This document shows positions 24,380-37,000 of a stretch of DNA of 64,000 nucleotides, piece by piece. The notes beneath the pieces are model-generated. The model made no database searches, was not told the DNA's origin, and saw only the letters and a list, made by a program, of their open reading frames with translations. Position numbers and translations under genes: made by a program. Positions within the stretch are counted from its first letter, which is position 1. Each line of letters opens with the position of its first letter. The DNA is from Agelaius tricolor (taxonomy: Eukaryota; Chordata; Aves; Passeriformes; Icteridae), in the NCBI GenBank assembly GCA_023055355.1, contig JALJCS010000001.1, positions 103,543,881-103,607,880 on the forward strand. Direction: 5' to 3'.

Positions 24380-24496
24380 ACAAAGAATGCAATGAGTTGG
24401 AAGGGACCGACCTGTCCAGCTCTTAAGTTGGATGGCCTGCACAGGATAGAACCCACAACCTTGGTGATACAAACTCTGAGCTGAACTCGGGGTCAG
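24380..24496 (-). mobile_element. TguSINE1-like SINE (tRNA-Ile head, CR1-like tail)
   Basis: Read on the minus strand, the element starts near TTCAGCTCAG (A-box region of tRNA-Ile, with an internal deletion). It continues CACCAAGGTTGTGGGTTCTA (tRNA-Ile anticodon arm to B box), TCCTGTGCAGGCC, then ACTTAAGAGCTGGAC, and ends GGTCCCTTCCAACTCATTGC plus ATTCTTTG, a CR1-type 3' tail. This order is that of TguSINE1, a passerine SINE family mobilised by CR1. The copy is shortened and carries several substitutions, including in the B box, so it is unlikely to be active. It is the best taxonomic marker in the window. The alternative, an unrelated tRNA-derived relic beside a CR1 tail, seems much less likely given the continuous match in order. 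Confidence 0.82.
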
Positions 24497-27400
24497 GTCT
24501 AGAACTATGTGTATGGTTGGATTGTCAGAATTTCCAAGTCTTTTCTTCTACCTCAAAAAAAAAAAAAAGAAAAAGGGTGGAAGGAAAGGAAACTGAAATA
24601 AGTGGAAAATATAGTTTGGATGTCTCAAGAGCCAGAAAGCTTCTGTGTAGGCAAAATGCAGGCAAATTGCACATACTAAACTGCACTAAAAAGCTGCTGT
24701 GTCATGCTTGGTGAGGGATGTTGACCCTGGGATGTGTCCCTAGGGGCTTTCACACAGAGATGTGCTCACACTGCTGCACTGAGAGTCAGCACCATGCCCC
24801 TCACTGTGCCTGCAGTGCTCGTGCTTGAGCTCAGGGACTGCTATGAAGCACAAGGTTTATCATGACTGTGAATGTATTATTTTTGGACCCTGAGCACAAG
24901 CAAACTGCACTTGTAAAGTGTCTTATTTCAACATATTCAGCTTTCTTAAAAAATATTTAATGCTAACCCAAGAGAAAACAGTGTTTTCTCTAGATCTTTG
25001 TGACAGTGGACTGTGGGAATTATTGAATTATAATCCTCAGGAGCCTAGTATAATCTCTAGAGCCTAGAGCCTTAAACTTGTGATATAAAGGTTGCACTTT
25101 ACTGAAGAGGTTGCAGACTTCAAACGAGTGCATTGGTAAAGAGAGCACAGTGACTTCAGCTGTACTTTCCATAAGCCCTTACACAAATAGGTCATTAATC
25201 AGAAATTAAACCTTTTGAAGCAGTTGGAAGTTGAATAGAAGACTACATAATGTAATGAAATAACCGAATTTAGATTTTCGTGAGACAAATTTTTTTTATT
25301 TTGCTTAATCCTTTCAGAAACTTTGGTATTACAGAACTTACAATTCCCATCAAAAAACCTTTTCAGAGAAAATTTTTAATCAAGATTTTCTGGTTGTATT
25401 TTATTCTATAGGGTCTGTATATTTTGTTTTGCTTTAGGCTTCACTAAAATGATTCAACTTTCATAAAACTCTTCTGAGGAAAGGAATTTAATTTAAAAAA
25501 AAGATTCCAACTGACTCAAAACCCAAGACTATGAAAAAAGTGATAATCCTAGCAATGAATATTACTCTGTCAGCATGCTTCTCTAAGTCCATAATGCAGA
25601 TCCTTCACAGTACAGCTGTGTACTGCAGTCAGGGCAAAACCAAGGGCTGATACAGCTGTGATGGCAGAAATCTCTAATGCTCCTGGGGCACCTGTGCTTA
25701 CATCAACAGCACAGCTTTTGGATGCGTTTTAGTACATGTTAAGGGCTTATTTGGCAACAGATGCATCCACACAGAAGCCCTTTCCCAGTGTACTACTGAG
25801 GTAAAATACTGTTACTGTGGATATAAGCTCAGATTGTTTAAACCCTGTCCAAATGAATAAAAGATCTTTGGGAGAAAAAGACTCTGCTACTAAATCTCTG
25901 AGGAACTCGACAGTGGTGATCATGGAGCCTTGCAGGACTCAGACTGGGATCCAGAGAGAGAGCAATGGAAAAGATGCTTCACCTCCACTGAGGCAAGCAC
26001 AAGCTGTGTGTGCTAAAGAGGTGGAGCTGAAGCAGTGAGTGAAACCTGATAAACTCTTCTTTGGTAGATGGTTTGTGACCTCATTGTGATTTCAGTAGCT
26101 GGTTTTAGCAAAATGGAGCTGAGCAACTTGAAACTTAACCCTGCAGGGAAAACCAAGTTGCTTTGGAAAGCTCTGCTTCAATGTTTGCTGGGTCACAGTG
26201 CTTTCCCGTTGTGTCATGGGTTATTCCAGTGCAGAAGGACCAAAAAATAAAGTCTTCTGTCCTGAATTACCCTTGCTCTGAATGGTTCTACTTTGCAGCC
26301 GGGCCAATGAGAGGATAAACCACAGTGAGGCATAGGTTTATGAGATAATCCAAGAAAAAATTTCTAACTCCGGCAACTGGTCCTGTAAATATTTCTGGGG
26401 ACTCCAGACAATTCAAGCCAGTGGCAAAAGAGGTTTGCTGTAGCACTTACTATTATATATAGTATTTGCATTAAGTCACGTGTGCAAAGCTACCTGATGC
26501 CAGTTAGAAATTTTTCTGATAATTTTTCCTTTGGGACTATGGGAGCCATGGTATCCCATCCTCTGTTAAGGGAAGCAGCTGCAATGATGTTTCCGCCTCG
26601 CTTCCCCTCAGGAAGTGGAGCTTCATCTACTCTTGAGCTGACTGACAACAAATGTCTTAAAAAAGACATTTGTATTCTTATTTGTATCCCTATTTCTCTG
26701 CCGTATATTTTCTGGGTGTGTGCTGTGTCATCCAGACATGGAGCTACTCATATTTCAAAAAGGTGCTGGAAGGCACACATCTTTCACAAGGCTTGCTGAC
26801 GAAAAATAACAGCAGAATTGTCATTGCATGTAGCTGCTATATCTGTGAAACAGCTGGACTTCTGGCATGCTGATTCCCATTTTCTGGACAGACAGACAGA
26901 CAGGGTACTGGAAGGTAAGGGGAACTTTCAGATATGGGGAAGCAAGACTAAAGAGCAGCAACTAAGCTGCAGGTCCCATGTATTTCATTCATTAGCACAG
27001 AATTAGCAAAGTGAAGTTCTGTTGTGGGAGGGGATAGTAACTTCTGTGAACATTGCATGCACCAAAAAGTATTTATCACGAATATATTTTCTCACATAGA
27101 ATTTAAAAAAGTACACTTTGATTTCTAACCTTCCTGATTTTGACTCATTTGGTAGTGGTCAGATGCTAACTTCCTTGTTTTTCTTCACCAGGACTGATTA
27201 GGGGGTGAACTACTCATTTTTTCTCACTGCCAATGTTTTACTCAGGAGCAGTATAAACACCTAAGTGAGAGTGTCAGGACTGAAGGAGAATTAAGCATAC
27301 TAATCTGCTCTCCATGCCAGCCATTAATATACTATATATCCTGTCTCCACTTCACTTTCATATTCATTACTTCTTTAATGAAAAAAAAAAGATATTTTAA

Positions 27401-27850
27401 TGGTCAAAAAATTCTAAATGATTAATGGTACATCAGTTAATGACATTTTAAAAGTATTTCAGGCTGGAAATGTGACACTACAATCATTAAAAATCAGATT
27501 CAATTTCCAAAGGTCCTAATCTTAAACTTTATACTGCTGGCAGAAACATAAAATGATATCCCGTAAGCGCGGGTGCTTCTGCATGATGGAAAAGCTCAGG
27601 AGTTTTGTGAGTGCTGCCAGAAAATAATGTGTTCTCGGAAATTCTGGAAGTTGAGCAGGAAGATAACTGATGAGGATATGACAAGACAAATGAACAAATT
27701 GTTCGGTATAGAGGAATGCTTAATACAGAGAGATCTTTTTCTCTGAGACATTGTTTGGGGTCCAAGAGTAGCATAATGGCTCCAAATGGATAAAAACAAC
27801 AGCAAATCCCATTCTCATGCATTATGCATGAGCTCTCGCTATTGGAGTTT
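24497..27850. other. Mostly unique noncoding DNA
   Basis: No gene is recognised. A short (GACA)n run lies at 26886-26904 and an A-run at 24556-24568. Small plus-strand frames at 25817-26038, 26068-26250 and 26482-26799 lie in a slightly GC-richer patch (25600-26900) and have no recognisable domains. An AATAAA at about 26245 has no convincing gene upstream. Confidence 0.5.
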
Positions 27851-27867
27851 GCACCACCATCTGGTGT
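27851..27867 (-). promoter_or_regulatory. CTCF-like motif
   Basis: The minus strand reads ACACCAGATGGTGGTGC, close to the vertebrate CTCF core CCASYAGRKGGCRS with about two mismatches. A 7-bp-arm palindrome (ACACCAC, loop ACG, GTGGTGT) lies just downstream at 27885-27901. Motif resemblance alone does not show occupancy. Confidence 0.25.
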
Positions 27868-27884
27868 TTAATTATTCCCGCTTT

Positions 27885-27901
27885 ACACCACACGGTGGTG
27901 T
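27885..27901. repeat. Short perfect hairpin
   Basis: Seven-base arms ACACCAC and GTGGTGT flank a 3-base loop, next to a CTCF-like word. It could be a protein-binding palindrome or chance. Confidence 0.5.
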
Positions 27902-30900
27902 GAATCTAATGAAATGAATATGTACATTATAATAATTTGGTGCATAGATTCTGGTTTGCTAATTATTAGGTGCCAGGCGTCCTTTTTTAAAACTGGAAGT
28001 TTAAATTCATTCTAAAAAATAACTGTTTCTGTAGGCTTTCACTGGCAAATACAATGACAATTGCTTGTTCCATTCTCTAAAGATCCATTATTTCTATATG
28101 GCTGGTTGAGTTTCTCTAACATCTGTACAACATAAATTAATTATACAGTGGTGTCAGAATTTGCATTATCATACATTGTTAGAAAGGACCTTGTCTGTTT
28201 GTAGTTTAAAAAAAAAAAATATATACACACACACATATTTTGGTATTGAAGGTCTCTCTTCCTGTCTCCCTTGCTGACACAATGACTATCACTATCTACA
28301 CAAAGTTTTGCTATGTATCCTGGGTTTTTTTCCACATTATCACCTGTAGACCATTAGATTTCAATCTGTCATCAGTGCATCTGAAAACAATATCCTGTGT
28401 TATTAGTTAGGATGGTGGTTTCTACCTGGCAATAAGCCCTGCTGTGAAGAGTGAGACTCCTCAGCAAGTGCAGTGCTCCCACTGCTCCCAGAAAGGATGC
28501 TGAAAAATGACGGGGTCCCCCATTAACAAATAATTATGTCCACATATTTTTTCTGCTAACAAATGTTTTCATAAACTGAGATACAATGTAAGGAGGGTCA
28601 GAAGGATTTTCTGCAATAATGACTAAGAAAACTTGGAAGGCTGTAGCAGTATGTTCAATGGTGTCACCTCCTACCAGATGATGGTTATCTGGTACAACAA
28701 TGCTGTTAAGGGACGTTCGGATAATCAATGCATCCAGCAGGGTTACAACTTACAAATTTAATTTACTCTTCTATGTTTTGATATACTTTTTTAGCTCAGT
28801 GATTTGGGAACCTGTGAGCAAATTCACAAGGTTAGTTATGATATATAGCACTAGAAACATGTCTAAAAGCTGCAGGAGTTCATATTTCCAGAGATATTTG
28901 AGAAAATAAAACAAAATAGAATGGTAAGAGACTCTGAAAGCCTGGAAAAAAAGTATTTTGGTGTAGTGGTTTGCTGTTTTTTCCACCTTTGAAAATTTTC
29001 CAATTATTTTACCTATGTTTTTCCTTGATCTGTATTTCAGTAATCTTAAAAAAAGATAAAAAGAAAACTTAGAAATCTTACTGCTCAGATAATTTTCAGT
29101 GAAGACTAAAACCTCAGATTTATATTATCTTGACAATTCAAATTACCCCATCTTTCTTTCTTTCCTCCTGTTCATGAAAACTTTGATAACACATATTAAT
29201 TTGCAATCAATGCTTGTTAGAAAATGAAGAAAAACATCACAGTTGAAAAGAGCATTTTTCACCCTTCTGCAAGAAACATAAAAAGCCTTGCTAAACTTTT
29301 CTTTCATTATTATGTGTGTTTTAATCAACGGTCTTTTGAAATTAATATGTAAATTTAAATGGCATGCAGAAAACTATAGTTTAAAGCAGACATTGCAGAA
29401 AGTGTATGTATTACAACAGCAAAAATGTTCCATTGGAATTAATGTACTTATCCATACCATGAAAGGAATTCTTTCACTCGACCAACTTTCAAATTTTACA
29501 AATATAATTAAAGTAGAACTTCTAAATTAAGTAATGTCACTAAATCTGAATGCTTACAAAATACATTACTTGCAGTATCAGCAGCTATTTCCATTTTGTT
29601 GTAAAAAAAAGGAAAAAATTCCATTATATTTCCCAGTTTTCAAACACCCATATTTTAATGTTATAAAAGGTAAGCAAATTCAGATATAGGAAAATTCTCT
29701 ATAGTCCCAGTGGGTATAAAAAGTGATATTCATAAAAATAATTAATACAATACTTTCTGATACAGGCTCTCTTTTTTTTGTGTTTGTAAAATGGTGATAG
29801 AAAGAATTTGAATAGAATAATGATTGTCTTGGAAAAATGTCTCACTTTTTTTTTTTAAGAGAAAACTAAATAAGAAGCCATCAAAAAGTCAAACAACATC
29901 CAGCAGTTGCTTTTGACACAGAGTATGTTGCTTCCCAACTGCTTCTGTCTCCAGGAACTATTCTGTATTCAATGGCCCTGGAGAAAGTGGGAATGTTGTG
30001 ACATCTGTATCAGCTCAATGCAATACCAGGGAACCTCAAAAAGCTTAGGTCATATTTCTAGTTCTTGAAGAAATTAGGGAAAGGAGTCCATGGGGTTAAA
30101 CTTAGTATTATCTCATCAGCATTATCTCATCAGCATTCAGTACCACTGCTATGCCATGAAGGAGAAAAAATAACAGAGAAACATGAGAAGAGGAATAGAT
30201 AAAAGGCAAGCACTGAGAGGAAAAACATGTTGTTTCTTAATTGAGCTGGAGGAGGGGAAAACGTTGCTTGCAGCTCTCTTTTGATGAGAAACCCTCTTAT
30301 GCCCATGACTATGTAGGTTAAAAATATTGTGCTGTCTCTAATATAATAAACAGTCAAATTGCAATTCTTATGTGGTAAATCAATGGTGAAAATTCAGGAA
30401 GAAAACAAGAGGAGGAAGTGAGGAATAATATAATTCAGCAATGTGAATATTTGTAGGAAGTACAAGCTTAATTTATCTGACTGAAAACATCATCGTAACC
30501 TTTTTGAAGCTGTGCATATTTACATCAGCTGAGATTTTCTCTCCCTTCTTCTTTCTCCCAGTGTCTCAGTTTCTTTTTCCCACCATATCCCAAAGTGTCT
30601 CTGATGATGTTTGTAGTTCCATACTGTAGTTTGTATTGTGCACAAAATGGCAAGAGGGGAAGACCCCACAAACTTGTAAGGGTATTAGATTAGGAGTTAA
30701 GTCATTGTCTCATACCTGACTTTTTTCTCAGCCATGTAAACTCACATATTATTGATGTTACAATTTTCTTTTTTTTCTTCCTCTTGACTCTTCAGACAAC
30801 AGCATCCCTACCTATTATCTGGGCTGGACTAAAATTTAACTCACCAAAGCGAATTCTGAAATGGAATTTTCTGTATATTCTATTTGCAGACTCAGAATAA

Positions 30901-33469
30901 ACATGGCAAAAACAGCCACTGTAATGGCATTTTGGCACTTTGGCTCACAGGTGGCAGGGGAAGGTACAGAAGCTGAAAAAATAAACAAAACCACTCCCTA
31001 CAAACAAACCAGTAAAGAAAATATCCTTGAACTTGGGATAAAGGTTGAGCTTGGGGCAGAGGCTTGATAGTGCTCTTACTGTAACCAGTCCTAATGCAAT
31101 GTTTTCTAATTATAGAATGAACATTCTCTCTCGGATGGAGCTGCCTGTCAGCCCACTCCATGGCAGAAATGGCCATATGGGCTGCTCTGCAGATGGCTGG
31201 GCAGTGGCTTGTGTACAGCTGTGCAGGACGAGCACCCAGGTGTTTCAGCCTGCCTGTCACAGGCAGCCAGCAGGCAGCTCTGCAAGGGTGGGGAGGAAAC
31301 TCAGTCAGGGTGGAAGAAATCAGCAAGATGGGATTTGACAGGAAATAGCAATAATAATAAATAACATTAATGGATAAAAAGAAAGTGTTTTTTTTTCCAG
31401 GTCAGATCAGGGTTTTCTATAAGGGACAAAGTCTGATCTTATTTAAGGTTTGCTGAGACTGTAAATAGGAAATATGAATATAGCACAAGTGTAGGCATCC
31501 ATGAGGTTGCTTAAAATCATGTTAAAAATAGCAAAAAGGATGGAACTGCTTTGCTTCCACATGAACTAAATGAGAAAACCTGAAACAGACATACAGCATT
31601 AATTTCTACCCCCAGATTTTCTCATTCCTGGATCCTCTGCTACTTGATTCCAGTGGCTCAGCTAATCCAGGTTTTCAGTCCTATGCTAAATATAGTGTTT
31701 AGACCAAAGAGAATGCAAAGTCACCTCATTGACTGCATCCAAGTCTCTTTTGACTTGGGCTGGGGAAGATGCTAAAGAAATCTGAGCTTCTTTCTGTCAC
31801 AGCTGAATCTGGAAAGGATGCATTTTGTGCTACCATCAGCTGAATCCTGCGCACAGCTGCATCCAGATTCACATATAACCATATACACAAATAACAGTGC
31901 TGTGAAGCTGTGAGCACAAAGGAAATACAGATTGAAAAAGCTATTACAAAGTGCCAGAGAGTGTTTTGTGTCATACAAAAATACTTATTACTAAGTATTT
32001 GCACTGGTTACAAAGCATTAGAAATGCTTTAAAGGATGCTTTTAACCAATGCATGAATATGATGAGGAGCACCTGTAAATATTTTTGATTATCAGTCAGT
32101 ATATGTAGGCTGTTATTTTGCTTTGGGCTGAAAAACTTGGAAGAATACTTTGAGAAAAATAAATTTTAAAAACACAGCAAAAAATTAGCATTATATATAA
32201 CATATATGCAGTTTTCTTAAATGTAAAATAGTACATTAATGAAAACCAATGTTACCTTTTTTTTACTTTTAAATGTTGTCTTACACTATATACACTATTG
32301 ACCTTGTTATACATTGGGAGAAAAAAACCAGAGAAAATTGGAATTCCAGCCTAAGTATCTTTGAACTTTTAACAAGTGTGGACTCCACACTTCCTACAAT
32401 AATCATCCTAAGCTTGACAAACTTTTGAGTGATTTAGCACAATGGTCAGCGTGTCAGGAGTCTGTACCAGTGGGAGTCTGGACTGAGGAATGAAGTAGAA
32501 GTGAACTAAACACACTTGAGTTTTGGCCATTAGTTTTTAACAAGTCAGAAAACATCCATCCTCTTAATCTTGACAAGAACTGAATGTTATAGAAAGTTAA
32601 ATGTAGGACTTATCTGAGAGTGATCAAATAAAAATTAGACTTCTTGGAATTCTCCTCCCCTTCCATGGAGACTTAGAAATGAGAAAAGTTGCCCTCTGGA
32701 TATGCCTCTTGCTCTTCAGTGGTTAGAAAAGGACACCTGACAGATTTCTTAGACAAGGGTAGCTCTTATATAGCTGCACTAAGATAGATGAATCTCATCC
32801 ATGCAGTGAGATTTTTGAAAGTGCTTACATGACTTCTGTGTTTACTTTTCATGAGCTCTCTGGAAATCTTTGTTTCTCAATTATTGTATTTGGTGTTTAT
32901 TTGAATGCCAGTAAAATGAATAGACAAGCACCTTACCAAAATCCAAGTATGCTGATTATGTCCTTAAATTCTCAGTTCATTTTTTTAAGCATAACATTCA
33001 GTTTCCTTGCCTGTTTCTTTGTTAGCTCCTACTTGGGAATGCAATGCAGAAGATGTATCCATGCATCGACATGCAGATACTGATTTTGAAAATATAACAG
33101 AAGAAGAAACATAGCAGAACTTTCAGCAAAAACTGCTCAAGGAAAGAGAAAGTAACCCCGATGATTTTGCATTGCCACACACACAAAAAATTTCCTCTGT
33201 AACTAAGGATCAGTGGTTGTTTTATGGTCTGAGTCATTAAAGTAGTTCTTATATGTACACTAGCTAAAGAAAATTGCAAGCTGAACTCAGTCATACCTGT
33301 CATCTCTATTTGATAATTAAATATAATTTGCCTAAAAATAGGATTCAATATTGTGTTCCATTAATTATAGAACACCTGAGATGAGAGGTTGCTCTCCAGA
33401 TGAAACATTGATGCACACTACAAGGATTTCATTCCTGAGTGGTAAAGCACACCTTTCTCTATAGCACTA
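27902..33469. other. Unique noncoding DNA
   Basis: No gene is recognised. A 14-bp tandem duplication, ATTATCTCATCAGC twice, lies at 30107-30134. The 30.9-31.35 kb interval is GC-richer than its surroundings and shows overlapping frames on both strands, including a 144-codon minus frame at 30892-31326. That frame contains no signal or domain I can identify and competes with two plus frames. A tRNA-like A-box phrase lies at about 32439-32455. Confidence 0.5.
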
Positions 33470-34060
33470 CTGGGTTTCACAGCCCTCCACCTCCTGACTT
33501 TGTGCAGGAGCCAATGTTAAAGCCCTTGAGCACCTAAATTCCCATTAGTGAAATTCTCCTAGCCATTTAATCCTGTCATGCACAATAGTTTAATTCTGTT
33601 AGCATTCAAGAGTGAAGTGCCAAGATCCTGCTTAAATCTCAGCTTGATTAATAAAACAAGTATTTCCAGAACAGTTTTACCCGGATAGATCCACAGTAGC
33701 CAGACTGTAAGAAAGGCAAAGCTTCTGTAATACTGAAGGGGCAATTCAGTGGCTGATGAGATGTGAGGGAGCTAAATTTTGAATTTTCTTCTGACTGAAC
33801 CCAAGCTGCCTGGGGGTACCACTGATAAGGTATTCCAGGATGCGAATTTCTCTGCCTCTTCTGTCTCATTTACCAGGAAATAATTGAATAACAGAGGAGC
33901 CAGAGGTAGAGCAGAACAATTTGCCAGCCTGCCAGTTAGAGCACTCACCTGGAATGTGAGATCATCCCCTTCTTGTGGAGATATAAATGATCCAGAAATA
34001 GTGAAACAGCTTCATCAGTTAGAAATCTAAGTGTTCCCCCTTTTTTAACCAGCTGGTTTC
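33470..34060 (+). repeat. Second copy of the ancient amniote repeat, diverged
   Basis: The segment GCCAGTTAGAGCACTCACC at 33930-33950, followed by TGGAATGTGAGATC, matches the same tRNA-like portion as GTGGTTAGGTCACTC in the 9.4-10.7 kb block and is closer to the family pattern I remember. Upstream phrases GAGCACCTAAATTCCCATTA (about 33528) and CTGTCTCATTTACCAGG (about 33861) also fit. It has the same orientation as the first copy. Ends are uncertain and it is noncoding. Confidence 0.5.
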
Positions 34061-37000
34061 CATTTGCATAGTAGATGATTGTTCATACTGCTTTAGTAAA
34101 GGAGGAAGGGAAAGGGAAAGCAGGGAGTGGGAATTATATATTCTTCGCTATTTTGTGAGTTCTTTAGGTGAGATAAAGAAGGCAGAGGAGATTGGTGTCT
34201 TTAATTTTTATTAAATACACCAATCTTAATGCTAATGCTTAATCCAAGAGTCGTGAATATTTCTGAAAGCTGAACAGATGTCAGCAATAGTGATTCTTAT
34301 GTCCTTGGAGGACTATATCTCTTAGAAGTTTCTGATGAAATAGAGCTCTTCAAGAGTCTTGTGATATTTCAAGTCCATAACTGGAAAATTTTGTGCTTCA
34401 TTTTCTTCCCTGTGGTCAGATATTCCCATGATTTCCTTTGAAATATTCTGGTACCACGACACTTTCTTGCATGACCTGAGCTCAATATATCTACAGAAAA
34501 TTAGACAATAGAAATAATTGATCAGTGCATTGAAGGACCTTCATAAGGCCAATAATGGAGCAACACCAGATCTGGGGTAAGGAGGGAACTCAAAATCCTA
34601 TACAACAGTGTAGAAAAAAGCAAGACAAGCAATTAGAGTAGTTCAGGCTGCCAGAGATCTAGCCACTTCATTTTGGCTTTGTGTCCTCTTTTAGGTGCCC
34701 TGATTACTTTGGGCATGTGAAACATATGCATCTTCATCTACTGCATAGAATTTGGAGTTATTAAACTTATTAAGTAGTCATATGCCTGAAGACTAGCATG
34801 CAAATCTCTGCTACAAGCCTATCTCAATTTCCTTTTCTAAATCTTATGAGACAGAATCCAAACTGGTACCAGGAAATATGTTCCTGAGGGACTTTTAGCC
34901 AAGATTTGTTATGCAACTCATTGTAAGCATCTTCATAACTGGATATAAAAAGAACCTTTTTGTTTTATTTTTTTTAATCATTGTACCATGCAAAATTACT
35001 TCTCTATTATATCTGCTTTTACTTTTGTTGTTTCCAGACTGAGACTCTGACCTTGCAAACATCTAATTTTGAGCATGTGAGTAGTACCTTGGAGTTCAAG
35101 AAGGGCAACAGAAGCCACCAGAGACATCTGACCCCAATTTAAACCTTAATCCCATGAAGAGTTTTGAATATGAAATCAATATGACTATTCACACAGCTAA
35201 ACATAGGAATGTGAACTCTTTACAAGGTTGGGACCTACTAGAATAGGCCCTTTTAATTTCATTTAGTGCAGGAATTCCACTTTTCAAACAATTTTGTTGT
35301 TCTTATAACCTTGCATATTATTGTTTTGATGTTTGGGGAAGATGACTATCTCAGGGGTTTCAGCAGGACCAAAGGTGTTTGGGTGAGCTTTCCAATATCT
35401 GTCTATAACATCCTGTTAGAAAACAGAATTTCCACAGTTCTGCAAACTGAAACTATCTGCTAATATTATACTGCATTCACTTGCATCATTGAACCTTCAC
35501 AGAACTCAGGCTTCTAATGGAGAATAGTCCCCTACTGGCTTGTGCTGTGAAGTATTATCTCCACATGTATCGTTAATTTTCTTTTCATAGTATTAGGCCT
35601 CATTAATCTATTCCTAGTTGCCTTGTATTTAAAAATAGAAGTTATTAAAGTGGGTTTCTCTTAACTGCATAGTAAATAAACTATATAGGTCATTTGGCTC
35701 TTAAACTTATGTCATAAAAGTGTATTATTCATATGTGTGTGTACACAAGTAAAGATAAATAATACTATATTTTTCTTAATAAAACAGAAAGTTATGTTAA
35801 ATTAAATTTTGTTGTTTCTATAGTGAATAAAGCCTATTTACAGGACTTAATTAATATGCAAGAAACATGCAACCTGTCATCTTACTTTTAAAATCCATTC
35901 TTAGTGTGTACCTTTTTGCAGTTTTTTTGAAAATCCAAGTCTAGGAATTCATGGTGAGATACATCTGCCTTAAATCCACCATAGTACCTAAAAGAAATCC
36001 AATGCTCTTGTACTTTTTGAAATAGTGTAATTCCTATGGCATTTAAATACAGTATTTTCATTCTTAGATTAAAGCCCTCAGGGTGCTTAATTTTAATTGC
36101 CCAGACAGATGAATTGCATTCATACCAGGCAGTGCAAATAGACACCCAAATGCTGTCAAAGACTTTAGAGAAGCTTGACAAATATGAACGATGAAATTAT
36201 ATTTAGCATCCTCTGCCATGTTGTCTGTTGATTGGGATTTATTTTTTTTCTGTAAAAGGTTGATATGGACTAGTGGTAGAATCCTGTTCTGGGTCCTAAG
36301 CTACTCAACAAGAGGGCACTGAACAGTTGTATCCTGACAAAGTGCCCAAACTCTCAGGTCTGTGGAGTTTTGCAACACTCAGCTGGCTTACAATCAAGCA
36401 GTTAAAAGTCATGGGGCAAGAGCAAAGGAAGACTGGTATTTATCTGGTAGGAAAGGAACTAGATTAAAATAAAATCATTGTCCCAACTCTGAGACTGGTG
36501 TCCTGCTTTATCTTTTAAGGCTGCCTTTTCTGGTAATTTTTGGTATAAAGGGCCAGCACTTTGGCAAAGGCAGCTGTGAGCAAGAGGGATCACAAATGAA
36601 GGCAATTCATGTTTCCCCTTTTTTACTGAATTCTGAGAAAAAGAGATGAGGAGAGCTAAATCCTAATTTCAGGATGACATGATGGAAGAAGGCATCTTTT
36701 TGTCTGTATGTTGCCAATATAGAATATTAGTAGTACGTAGAACATTGCCAGCAAAAGCTCTCTCACCTGCCACAGGATCTGAAGTGAAGCATACAGCGTA
36801 TCCCTCTCCAAGAGACATCACCTCACACCACTGTGGGTGCAGGCAATTCAAGTATCTCTGAAACATGCCCCTGCAAGAACCAATTCCTCAAATTTTTAGA
36901 GAAGAAGTCCTTCATCAACTCTATTGGGCAGCTGGATTCCTCTTCAGTTTATACTGAAGCATCAGTAGAGGGGAATACCATTTTACATTGCTTTGCTTCA

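Noticed and set aside
30892..31326. 144-codon minus-strand frame
   Set aside because: Overlaps two plus-strand frames in a GC-richer patch, has no recognisable domain and no splice or promoter context.
35038..35076. Micro-exon between TTGTTGTTTCCAG and GTGAGT
   Set aside because: The splice-site pair is good but only 39 bp apart; a chance pair is more likely without transcript evidence.
36541..36600. TATAAAGGG at 36544 as a promoter
   Set aside because: No donor, initiator or open frame follows within a plausible distance.
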